Shown: piece by piece, positions 48,900-56,662 of the stretch
Layout: every line of letters begins with the position of its first letter
Position numbering within the stretch: the stretch's first letter is position 1
Origin: Elusimicrobiota bacterium
Lineage (GTDB): Bacteria > Elusimicrobiota > Elusimicrobia > JACQPE01
Assembly: GCA_016180815.1 (NCBI GenBank)
Contig: JACPAN010000008.1
Coordinates: 62,001 to 126,000 of the forward strand
DNA length: 64,000 nucleotides
Reading direction: 5' to 3'
Program-made: the position numbers and the translations under genes
The notes under the pieces: model-generated
Database searches by the model: none
What the model saw: only the letters and a program-made list of their open reading frames with translations
Told to the model about the DNA's origin: nothing

Positions 48900-48932
48900 A
48901 TGGAAAGAATATCAAACTGGAGCCGGTCAGCC

Positions 48933-49709
48933 CTACTCGGTCGAAGCCACTAAATTTTCATAGGGCATGCCGATTTCTCGCATGAGTCCGTCTCCGCGCA
49001 CATAATAGACCATGGCGCCTTGGCCGTCTTTAATCGGCGTGGCGATGCGCCATTTAAGAACCAAGGTCATGGCCGCCAAGGGATTTTCCGCGGTTCCCGC
49101 GTTGGTGACGGTCAAAACCTCGGCGTTTAAGTTGAACCGGTAGCCCCAAAGCACTTCGACCAAGAGCGGCTGAACCGAAACATTGGCCAGATACTTGCCT
49201 TGGCCCCGGTAACTGCCGCCGTCGGTGCGCAGCACCTGGTAGCGCACTTTGACGACGCGCATCCCGTAGACATTTTTGGCGGTCATCTCATAGATTTCTC
49301 CGTGCGGCTGGTTCCAGTTTCCAAGCTGAAACGGGTTGGTGATGCCTTCGGGCACGGCCGTGGCGTATTGATTGGTCACATCCACCACCGGACGGTTTCT
49401 CTCGATAATCCCCCAGATTTTCAAACCCAGGTTGATGATGCGGTCGATGAAGACGATAGGATCGTCGGGAGAACCGGGCAAGGGAGCGGGGGCGGGCGTG
49501 TTCGGGTTGGGCGCTGGCGTCGGCAGCGGAGGGTTCATTTTTTCAACGGTGACGGATGCGGGGTCGATGGTGAAGAAGCGGGGATTGCGGCGGGCTTGCT
49601 TCATTTCATCTGGGGTGAACCTTAATTGGGCGGCTGTTTGCCGCAGGGGAGCGGCGAGCGCGAGCGCGGCGAATACGAATAAGGTAACTCGGCGAGTCGC
49701 GGATTTCAT
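48933..49709 (-). CDS. exported protein of unknown function with Pro-rich linker
   Basis: The 258-residue product has a signal peptide (about 7-27, ALALAAPLRQTAAQ) followed by a helix, a proline-rich linker (PLPTPAPNPNTPAPAPLPGS, about 64-83) and a globular C-terminal domain with strands such as MRVVKVRYQVLRTDGGSYRG and VSVQPLLVEVLWGYRFNLNA. I do not recognise a family. GGAGGT three bases before the ATG is the ribosome site. The region upstream carries a triple inverted-repeat element that may regulate it. Confidence 0.6.
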   Translation of the reverse strand: MKSATRRVTLFVFAALALAAPLRQTAAQLRFTPDEMKQARRNPRFFTIDPASVTVEKMNPPLPTPAPNPNTPAPAPLPGSPDDPIVFIDRIINLGLKIWGIIERNRPVVDVTNQYATAVPEGITNPFQLGNWNQPHGEIYEMTAKNVYGMRVVKVRYQVLRTDGGSYRGQGKYLANVSVQPLLVEVLWGYRFNLNAEVLTVTNAGTAENPLAAMTLVLKWRIATPIKDGQGAMVYYVRGDGLMREIGMPYENLVASTE

Positions 49710-49750
49710 GGCACCTCCGGATCGCGGTAATAGCCTGGAAGTCCTGGCTA

Positions 49751-49832
49751 GGACTTTAGGCCCAATTACTCTATACCGGAAGGCCTATATTTGAGTAGGG
49801 CCTAAAGTCCCATTAAAAAATGGGACTTTAGG
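49751..49832. repeat. three-arm inverted-repeat element with two exclusive hairpins
   Basis: Arm A GGACTTTAGGCCC (49751-49763) pairs with arm B GGGCCTAAAGTCC (49798-49810); TACTC and GAGTA extend this stem. Arm B with the following CATT (49801-49814) also pairs perfectly over 14 bases with arm C (49819-49832) around an AAAA loop. The A-B and B-C stems exclude each other. No T run follows on either strand. It could be a REP-like element, or a switch in the leader of the minus-strand gene at 49709. Confidence 0.6.
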
Positions 49833-49855
49833 GAATTTAATCGAACCGATCTGTT

Positions 49856-50197
49856 TTATTCGGTGGGCGGTTGTTCCGCGTTTTGATGAAAAGGGCAGCT
49901 GGCGGCGGAACCCTTTTTGGCATGGCAAGTTTTGCACAGCGTGCAGGCAAGAGCGGCCAAACTCGCCAAAAGAATAATCCAGCCCGTGCCATGGCTGACC
50001 CATTTGAACCAGCCCGTGTCTTTATCTTTTCTGGCGGTTCTTAACACCCAATAACCCAAAGCCAGAGTGCCCAGAAGCAGGATTTTTCCGGCTCCTGCGT
50101 GCCCGTCACAGGCGCCGCCGTGATCGCAGCCCGCGTAAGCCGCCAACGGCAGCGCTATCGAGGCGGCGGCAAGCCCCAAGGTTTTCATGATTTTCAT
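49856..50197 (-). CDS. small Cys-rich membrane protein (113 aa)
   Basis: A signal-like N-terminus (TLGLAAASIALPLAAYAG) is followed by CDHGGACDGH, two membrane helices (ILLLGTLALGYWVLR and WIILLASLAALACTLCKTC) and a tail with CPFHQNA. Eight Cys and several His residues suggest metal or redox binding at the membrane. I know no family for it. GGGAGGGG precedes the first ATG; a second in-frame ATG follows nine bases later. It starts 22 bases after the methyltransferase stop. Confidence 0.6.
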   Translation of the reverse strand: MKIMKTLGLAAASIALPLAAYAGCDHGGACDGHAGAGKILLLGTLALGYWVLRTARKDKDTGWFKWVSHGTGWIILLASLAALACTLCKTCHAKKGSAASCPFHQNAEQPPTE

Positions 50198-50219
50198 TTC
50201 CCCTCCCTTCTGTTAATGC

Positions 50220-50972
50220 TTAGTTTTTCGGCGCGATGGCAAAAAGCTCTTTCATGTCGAAGGGCTTTTCGTAAATCGTATAGCGCCATCCCATATCCGA
50301 AAAAATTTCTTTGTAAACGTTCAGCGGCCAGTAGCGGACGTGAAAAGCCTCGTGGGTTTGGCCGTTGGGTTGGGTCAGGTAAGAGGTCAAAATATAAACG
50401 CCCTTGGGCTCCAGGCTGTTTTGGATATTTTTTAGCGCGCTTAAGAGCTGAGAGCGGTTGGTGATATGTTGGGTGACGTCGAGCATCACGATGTAATCGT
50501 ATTTTTCCTGGGTCGGTATGCCTTGAACCGCGTCCGCGCACCAAAGTTTGTAGTTGATCCCGTTCATTTGCTTCAAGACGTTGTCGACTTTCTGTACGGC
50601 GGTTTGGGAAATATCCATGCCATGGAGAATTTTGGGTTTTTTCTCCGCCAACAGGCGCGTGAAGAATCCGGCGCCGATGCCGATTTCTAAAACTTTTTTG
50701 CCGGCGAGATCGAAACCGTTGCGGTCAAGAAATTCGCTGATCGTGGCGCGGGATTGGGCGTAAACTTTTTGATTGACCTCTTCCTGTTGGGACGGCCCCA
50801 CGGCTCTTAAGTCGTGGTAATAGCCGTGCAGGGTTTCCCAGTAGTTTTTGCGATCGTCCAAGTATTTATCTTCGAGGTAGCGCAAATGAGCCCAGCGGTA
50901 AACCTCGATGGCCTCTCTGATCCTGTCGACCAGGGTTATTTTTCTGATATGGCGTTTCCACAAATCAGACAT
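50220..50972 (-). CDS. class I SAM-dependent methyltransferase
   Basis: The 250-residue protein has SAM motif I at VLEIGIGAGFFTRLLAEKKP (about 95-114), an acidic strand end in HGMDIS, and YDYIVMLDVTQHI as motif IV. The N-terminal 80 residues are helical and rich in Tyr and Arg, perhaps a substrate cap. Similar proteins methylate small molecules, sugars or lipids; the neighbouring acyltransferase and nearby glycan genes make a lipid or sugar target plausible, but this is inference. Confidence 0.85.
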   Translation of the reverse strand: MSDLWKRHIRKITLVDRIREAIEVYRWAHLRYLEDKYLDDRKNYWETLHGYYHDLRAVGPSQQEEVNQKVYAQSRATISEFLDRNGFDLAGKKVLEIGIGAGFFTRLLAEKKPKILHGMDISQTAVQKVDNVLKQMNGINYKLWCADAVQGIPTQEKYDYIVMLDVTQHITNRSQLLSALKNIQNSLEPKGVYILTSYLTQPNGQTHEAFHVRYWPLNVYKEIFSDMGWRYTIYEKPFDMKELFAIAPKN

Positions 50973-50995
50973 ATCGATTCAAGACTAGCAAATGG

Positions 50996-52240
50996 TTAGA
51001 CTTCGGAAAAGTAATCCGGCCAGCCGGCTAGACGCCGGATCAAAATCAGCCAGGTAACGGCATGGCCCTCATCGCTGATTAGCGTAATCTGGCGGCCGGC
51101 GTAAGGGATATCCAGCACGTCCGAGCCCTTGGTGCTGCCTTTGGCCGCAAATTTAAGCGGCACGTGAAGCATGAGTTGGGAATTGCGGAAAGCCAACCCA
51201 TGCTGGTCGATCCGCACCGATGCCGGTTCAAAGGGGGCGTCGCTTTCGTCGGTATTCTCACGGACGCGTGCCGAGACTTTCGAAGCCACGGTCAGGTCTT
51301 CGGAATTTTTATTGCGCAAGGCGTTTTGCATTTGATGAAACCACGCGGCAATGGAGCGGGGCGTTTCATCGCCGGTCGCGCGCCGGGCGGCCAAGCCATG
51401 TTTTAAGACGCGTAGCTCAAGCAGGCAGCGGCTGCAGGTCAGCAGTTTGGTTTTATGGTTCCAGGCAAGGCCGCTGGGCTGGGCGCATTCCGGACAAAAG
51501 CACAGGAGGCGCGGGACGGCTTGCGGCCTTCCCCGGCGCGTCAGCACCGTGGCTTCGGGTTCGCCCCGGGCGGCTTGATCCAGCGAACGGCGGATTTCCC
51601 TGCGCTCGGATTCAACATCGATGCCCCGGCGCCGGTCGTAAACGTCTTGGGGTTTCCCGTTTAATCGCGGGGATTCTCCGGTTTTGAGCATTTCCACGAA
51701 ACGCACGCGCACGCGGCCCCAGGGTTGTCTGATTTGGGGATCCCAGCGCGGCCAGGAATCATAAGCGCCCTCAAGAGCCACGGTAGCCACGGGGATTTTA
51801 AGCTTGGCGATTAATTTGACGGCTTGCGTCATGGGCGGCATGACTTCTCCATGGAGGCTGCGCGCGCCTTCGGGGAACAGCACGCAGAGCTCCCCGTGGG
51901 ACATGAGCCGTAGGTATTGGCGCAAAGCGTAGGGATCGGGCCGGGACCGGTCCACCGGAACCACGCCGGCCAGCCACATCACCCAAGCCAGCAACGGGTT
52001 GGAAAATGTGAAGAACGCGTCTCCGATGAAACGGGGCGGACGCGGCATGGTGGCTAAAGCAAAGATGGGGTCAAGGAAGTTGACATGCGGGGCGATGATC
52101 AGCGCGGGCCCTTTGGCTAAATGTTCCAACCCTTCGCTTTTGAGGCCGAAGAGCCGGCCGATCAAGCGGCAGCCAACCCAGCAGAACCAGCGGCAGAATG
52201 CCGGAGCATGCGGGTACCAGCGGCGTTTCGGGTAAAGCAC
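50996..52240 (-). CDS. PlsC-like acyltransferase with C-terminal zinc-ribbon domain
   Basis: The N-terminal 230 residues are a 1-acylglycerol-phosphate acyltransferase domain: PHVNFLD with His52 and Asp57 (HX4D), and VLFPEGARSLHGE for glycerophosphate binding. About 180 extra residues follow; a double CxxC zinc ribbon (CFCPEC and CSRC) lies at about 248-275, then a beta-rich part (RIDQHGLAFRNSQLMLHVPL). Standard PlsC proteins end near residue 245. The extension may sense or regulate acyl transfer. The start is GTG, overlapping the redoxin stop by one base. Confidence 0.85.
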   Translation of the reverse strand: MLYPKRRWYPHAPAFCRWFCWVGCRLIGRLFGLKSEGLEHLAKGPALIIAPHVNFLDPIFALATMPRPPRFIGDAFFTFSNPLLAWVMWLAGVVPVDRSRPDPYALRQYLRLMSHGELCVLFPEGARSLHGEVMPPMTQAVKLIAKLKIPVATVALEGAYDSWPRWDPQIRQPWGRVRVRFVEMLKTGESPRLNGKPQDVYDRRRGIDVESERREIRRSLDQAARGEPEATVLTRRGRPQAVPRLLCFCPECAQPSGLAWNHKTKLLTCSRCLLELRVLKHGLAARRATGDETPRSIAAWFHQMQNALRNKNSEDLTVASKVSARVRENTDESDAPFEPASVRIDQHGLAFRNSQLMLHVPLKFAAKGSTKGSDVLDIPYAGRQITLISDEGHAVTWLILIRRLAGWPDYFSEV

Positions 52241-52779
52241 TATTTTTTATTTTTCCATTTGATCGTGCAGCCCACCGGAAATGTTTCGGTTTGTTGGGGC
52301 TTTTGCCCGGCCAATAACGCTTCGATGGCCTGCGCCAAATAGGGCTTCTTCGCTTTCGCCGGATTTTCCCAATTGTCATCGATGGCGCCCGCATAGCGAA
52401 TGCGGCGATCCTGATCAAGCAAAAACACATGGGGTGTGCGCGAAGCGCCGTAGGCCTTGGCGATGTCCTGGGTTTCGTCTTTAAGGTACGGAAAGTTAAA
52501 TCCCTGTTCCTTGGCCCGGCGCACCATATGATCGAAGTTGTCGTCCGGATAATTTTTATCGTCGTTGGGGTTGACGGCGACCATTTGAAAACCAAGGGGG
52601 CCGTATTTTTTTTGGATGTCGATCATGCGGCTTTCGTAGGCCTGAACATAAGGGCAATGATTGCAGGAGAAAACGACGGCCAGGATAGGTTTGTCCTTGA
52701 AGGAGCCGAGGCTCCACAAGCCGCCGTCAATGCCGGTCAAATTGAAATCAGGAGCTTTTTCGCCGATTGCCGTTGCCAT
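52240..52779 (-). CDS. thioredoxin-like redoxin (AhpC/TSA-type)
   Basis: The 179-residue cytosolic protein has the family start DFNLTGIDGGLWSLGSF and a redox motif SCNHCPYV with Cys39 and Cys42. VAVNPNDDKNYPDDNFDHMV and the cis-proline loop ASRTPHVFLLDQDRRIRYAG follow. This matches redoxin-domain proteins close to ResA/TlpA but without an export signal. AAGGAGGT before the ATG is the best ribosome site in the window. It heads the minus-strand run with the acyltransferase gene. Confidence 0.9.
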   Translation of the reverse strand: MATAIGEKAPDFNLTGIDGGLWSLGSFKDKPILAVVFSCNHCPYVQAYESRMIDIQKKYGPLGFQMVAVNPNDDKNYPDDNFDHMVRRAKEQGFNFPYLKDETQDIAKAYGASRTPHVFLLDQDRRIRYAGAIDDNWENPAKAKKPYLAQAIEALLAGQKPQQTETFPVGCTIKWKNKK

Positions 52780-52832
52780 AATAATGTGACCTCCTTGAAT
52801 TCTCTCTAATTATTATTTTAGGACTTCTGAAT

Positions 52833-53993
52833 TTGTGTAATGAACGGCAAGTGGCCGGGAAAATAAAAGTCTTTTACCTGATCACGTCGAGCGATTTCGG
52901 CGGAGCGGAAACGCTTTTTTATCAGCAGGCTTTGCTGCTCGACCCCGCGCGTTTTGAGCTTTTGCTTTGTTCCGTCAAGCCAAAAGGCGAAATGGCGTCG
53001 GCCCTTGAGAAGAAGGGCGTGCGCGTGGAGTCTCTTAATTTTGATTGGCGCTCGGAAATTTTACGGCCCTGGCGCCTCGCCTCCTCGGCGTTTCATCTGT
53101 CGCGCCTGATTCGTTCGTTTCAGCCGCAAATCCTTCATACGTCTTTATTCCAGGCCAATGTCCTGGGGGTTTTGGCCGGGTGGAGTTCGGGGGTGCCCGC
53201 GCGCATCGCCACCGTGCATATGGTGCTTAAAAAGAAATGCTTCGAACTTGTGCTTGAGCGTCTGTTGTCTTTCGCCGTCACCAAATATGTGGCCATTTCT
53301 AAAAATATGCGCGATATCTGCGTGCGGCGTTTTTTTTGGCCGCCCGCTAAAGTCGCGGTTTTGCTCAATGCCGTTGATCCCCTGGAAATCGAGCAACGCA
53401 GCCGGCAGAAGCCGGCGACCCTTGCATCACTGAATTTTTCGTTTCCCTGGGTGGTCATGGTCGGCAGGCTTGACGCTCAAAAAGGCTTGGGGTATCTCTT
53501 GAAGGCTTTGCGTCTTGTTTGGGATCGCGGTCATCGTTTGGGGTTGGCGTTTATCGGCGACGGCCCGCAGCGACGCGGCCTTGAGGCCGCAACCCGCGAG
53601 TTAGGATTATCCGATGCGGTGCGTTTTATGGGTTTCGAGGCCAATCCCATGCCCTACCTTGCGCAAAGCCGGGCCTTGGTTCTTTCTTCGCTGGAAGAAG
53701 GCTTGCCCTTGGTGATTCTTGAGGCCATGGCCCTGGAAAAACCGGTGGTCGCCACTTCGGTCGGCGCCGTGCCGGAAGCCGTGGAGCACGGACGCACCGG
53801 ATTGCTTGTGCCCGCGAAAGACGCGGAGGCCTTGGCAGAAGCCATGATCAGCCTAATTCAGAATCAGGACCGGGCGCGGGTCATGGGAGAGGAAGGAAGA
53901 AAATTATTGGAAAAGGTATTTTCCCTGGAGGCCGCCCGTCAAAGGCTGGAAGCTCTTTACGCTGAAACGCTTTCCGACGCCGGCCTCTCTTAA
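52833..53993 (+). CDS. GT4-family glycosyltransferase
   Basis: This GT-B fold enzyme has KVFYLITSSDFGGAETLFYQ at the N-terminus, VVMVGRLDAQKGLGYLLKAL as the donor-domain start, and LSSLEEGLPLVILEAMALEK carrying the ExxxxxxxE motif for nucleotide-sugar binding. Then VVATSVGAVPEAVEHGRTGL follows. It transfers an activated sugar to a glycan, likely a surface polysaccharide, given the genes downstream. The start may be TTG at 52833 or GTG at 52851; neither has a convincing Shine-Dalgarno sequence. Confidence 0.9.
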   Translation: MCNERQVAGKIKVFYLITSSDFGGAETLFYQQALLLDPARFELLLCSVKPKGEMASALEKKGVRVESLNFDWRSEILRPWRLASSAFHLSRLIRSFQPQILHTSLFQANVLGVLAGWSSGVPARIATVHMVLKKKCFELVLERLLSFAVTKYVAISKNMRDICVRRFFWPPAKVAVLLNAVDPLEIEQRSRQKPATLASLNFSFPWVVMVGRLDAQKGLGYLLKALRLVWDRGHRLGLAFIGDGPQRRGLEAATRELGLSDAVRFMGFEANPMPYLAQSRALVLSSLEEGLPLVILEAMALEKPVVATSVGAVPEAVEHGRTGLLVPAKDAEALAEAMISLIQNQDRARVMGEEGRKLLEKVFSLEAARQRLEALYAETLSDAGLS

Positions 53994-54004
53994 GAGCGAA
54001 CCGG

Positions 54005-54742
54005 TTATTTGCCGGTTTTAAAATCGAGGCCGCAAAAAAGAGTTCTGAGCCGGTACCACAAGATCAGGCCGATCATATTCATGCCGGTTTTAAACGTCCC
54101 TTTCCAAGAGCCCGTGATCTTGGAAACGCCGACGCGTTCTTTATAGTTGATGGGTATTTCGATGACGCGGGAGCCGCTTAAAAAAGCCAGGATGGTGATT
54201 TCCGGAAGGCAGTGGCTGGCGCCCACGCTGAAGAATGGTTTGATGCGTTCCAACGCGCTTCGCCGGATCAGCCGGAACGTGCAGCCGCAATCCGTCAGGC
54301 AGGAGCCGCTGAAAAGAAACTCCAGCATTTTGGCCACGGCCACGTTGCCCCAGCGCAGAAAAAATCCCATATTGGCACCGCTCCAAATCAGTTCTTTGGC
54401 CGTCCGGGTGCCGATAACCACGTCAAAATCATCCGCATAAGCCAAAAATTTGTGGATGTCATTGGCCACAAAAGTCCCATCGGGCTCGGCCAGAACCACA
54501 ATCTCTCCCGTGGCCTCGGCTAATCCCCGGTGCACGGCATTGCCCAGGCCTTGTTTCGTTTCCCGGATGACCGTGGCTCCGGCCTGTTTGGCGAATTCAG
54601 CGGTGCGATCCTTGCTGTTATTGTCGATGACCAAGATTTCATCGAAGATGCGGGTGTTCTTGAAATCTTCGACCGCCCGGCGGATATGAGGCTCTTCGTT
54701 ATAGGCCGGAAGAATTAAGCTGACTTTTTTGCCTTGATGCAT
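54005..54742 (-). CDS. GT2-family glycosyltransferase (dolichol-phosphate-mannose-synthase-like)
   Basis: Starting at the ATG at 54742 (AAGGA is five bases upstream) gives 245 residues. VSLILPAYNEEPHIRRAVED, ILVIDNNSKDRTAEF and VVLAEPDGTFVANDIHKFL with the D-x-D-like PDGT give the GT-A fold of polyprenyl-phosphate sugar synthases. SGSCLTDCGCTFRLIRRSAL is the acceptor region. The product would load a sugar on a lipid carrier for the GT39-type enzymes encoded on the other strand. Confidence 0.9.
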   Translation of the reverse strand: MHQGKKVSLILPAYNEEPHIRRAVEDFKNTRIFDEILVIDNNSKDRTAEFAKQAGATVIRETKQGLGNAVHRGLAEATGEIVVLAEPDGTFVANDIHKFLAYADDFDVVIGTRTAKELIWSGANMGFFLRWGNVAVAKMLEFLFSGSCLTDCGCTFRLIRRSALERIKPFFSVGASHCLPEITILAFLSGSRVIEIPINYKERVGVSKITGSWKGTFKTGMNMIGLILWYRLRTLFCGLDFKTGK

Positions 54743-54766
54743 AGATGTCCTTAAGTTTGCTGTAGT

Positions 54767-56650
54767 ATGCTGAAAATGACGCCGCGTTTGCAACAAATCG
54801 CCGCCGCTTTACTGGCCTTGGCCGGAGTCTGCTGGATCAATCTGCCCATCCCCAGCGATCATGAACTTTGGGCCGTGGAGTCGTTGATCAATCCCGAGGC
54901 CTGGTCGCGCGATGTTTACCGCGAGTTGTTGAGCTCCGGCGGTTATCTTCGCATGCATAGCGCGTTGGCCGGCCTGCTGAACATGCTGGGTTTCCAGGAT
55001 GGCGCGCGTGAGGGATTGTTGGTGGCCGCGCTTCTGGGGCTGGGCGTTTTTTTCGCCGCTCTTTTTCGTCTGGCCTTGACCATCAGCGGCGGCCGTTTGG
55101 CCGTGGCTTGGGCGTCCGTGGCTTTGCTGATGGCCGAAACCGTCGTCTGGCCGGTCGGCGAGGGCCGGATTCTTCCCGCCGGGATGCGTCACGGACTTCC
55201 CATGGCCTTGATTTTGCTGGGTTGGAACGCGTATTTGTCGGGATCGCGCGGCCGCTGCCTGGCGTGGCTTGTCGGCGCCTGCGCTTTGCACGGCAACCCC
55301 GGCTTGGTGGCCTTCGGCATCATGGCCTTGGTCGACGGCTGGACGATTGTGCGCAAGCGTTCGTCTTGGCAAAAACCGTTGGCCCTTTGGGCCGCGGCAG
55401 GAGCGTGCGTCGTGGCTCTTTATATAGGGTCGCTTTTTCAGCCGGATACCGTGGATCCGCGTTATGCCGAAGCAGCCTCCAGGGCCATCGAAGGGCATAT
55501 CAGTATTTTTACCGCCGGACGGCTGCAAATGGGGTTTTCCCTGATGGGGTTGGTTTTGACCGGCCTTATTTTTTGGGGCCTCTATCGCATAAAGGCATGG
55601 AACGAACGCGTGGACTTGCTCAATCTAAAAATGATCGCCGTGATCCTGATCGTGACCATGGCGAGTTCCTTATATTGGGATTTCGGGTACCGTTATTTTG
55701 CCTGGCCGCTGTTGCCGCGCCTGCAGGCCGTCAAAGTCGGGCGATTGATGGATATCGTGGCCGTCGTTTATTTTTGCCGTTTTGCCGATGAGTGTTGGAA
55801 ACGGCGGTTCTGGCCGCCGGCCGTGGGTTTGTTGGTTTTGGCGTTCGCCTCCGGCTCCGCGACGGATTTTTTCTTCAGGGCCCTGGGCGCGTGTTTTGCG
55901 CTGGGCCTTATTTATGCCGAGCGGCGATGGGCCAAAATTTTGTTGGGATTGAGCTCGGCGGCGATGGTTTGTCTGCCGTTCGCGCGGCCCGCGGTTAAAT
56001 TGTTGGCCGACAGGGTTTCATTGGCGGGCGCATTCCTGGATAAACCGTCCTTCGACCCTTGGGTCGTTGCGGTTTATGCGCTGGCGGCCGGCCTTTGGCA
56101 TTTCCGGGGACGCCGGGTTAAAACCTCATGGCTTGCGGCTTCAACCGCGGCCGCTGTTTTTTTATCCGCGCTGACGCTGAAATTTCGCGGTCATTGGCCG
56201 GCGCCGGTTCAGCCGCCGCCGGCCGGGCTTGCGGCCGCATGCGGATGGATCGGCGCGCAAACGCCTGGTGACGCGCTGGTTTTTATTCCCCCCACGCTTC
56301 ATCCGGCAGTCGTTTACGAGAAGGCCCGCCGCCCGATTTATCTCTCCAACGTCACCCTGGACGCGTCCAATTATTACGGCCGCCGCGCCGACGCCGTTTA
56401 CAAGCGTTGGGAAGAGCTAGGTTTCGATTTCAACGGCATCGCGACGCAGGAGCGGCTGTTTGCGCAACTTGGGCGCATCCAGGAACGGCTGACGCCGGAA
56501 TTGCTGGATGTTTTGAGGAAAAAATACGGCATTGATTATCTGCTTTGGCCGTTGGACGGGAAAGAATGGCCTTACTCCGTCGTTTACGAAAATGACCAGT
56601 ATGCCGTCTATGACGCCTTGGATTCAAAACGAAAGCGTTCAAAAACGTAA
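54767..56650 (+). CDS. multi-pass membrane protein, probably GT-C-type glycosyltransferase
   Basis: The 627-residue protein has about eleven membrane helices between residues 8 and 470 and a soluble C-terminal part (480-627) with GWIGAQTPGDALVFIPPTLH and YGIDYLLWPLDGKEWP. This C-terminal layout is typical of bacterial membrane glycosyltransferases or mannosyltransferase-like proteins, whose tails describe W-I-x-x-x-T-P strands. The first periplasmic loop has PSDHELWAVE with acidic residues, where GT-C enzymes carry their catalytic Asp. Assignment by architecture only. It is divergent from the GT2 gene with 24 bases between. Confidence 0.6.
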   Translation: MLKMTPRLQQIAAALLALAGVCWINLPIPSDHELWAVESLINPEAWSRDVYRELLSSGGYLRMHSALAGLLNMLGFQDGAREGLLVAALLGLGVFFAALFRLALTISGGRLAVAWASVALLMAETVVWPVGEGRILPAGMRHGLPMALILLGWNAYLSGSRGRCLAWLVGACALHGNPGLVAFGIMALVDGWTIVRKRSSWQKPLALWAAAGACVVALYIGSLFQPDTVDPRYAEAASRAIEGHISIFTAGRLQMGFSLMGLVLTGLIFWGLYRIKAWNERVDLLNLKMIAVILIVTMASSLYWDFGYRYFAWPLLPRLQAVKVGRLMDIVAVVYFCRFADECWKRRFWPPAVGLLVLAFASGSATDFFFRALGACFALGLIYAERRWAKILLGLSSAAMVCLPFARPAVKLLADRVSLAGAFLDKPSFDPWVVAVYALAAGLWHFRGRRVKTSWLAASTAAAVFLSALTLKFRGHWPAPVQPPPAGLAAACGWIGAQTPGDALVFIPPTLHPAVVYEKARRPIYLSNVTLDASNYYGRRADAVYKRWEELGFDFNGIATQERLFAQLGRIQERLTPELLDVLRKKYGIDYLLWPLDGKEWPYSVVYENDQYAVYDALDSKRKRSKT

Positions 56651-56662
56651 TAATTAAGAATC

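Noticed and set aside
49801-49832. Rho-independent terminator
   Set aside because: The 14-base stem is perfect, but neither side is followed by a T run on its own strand, so I list it as an inverted-repeat element instead.
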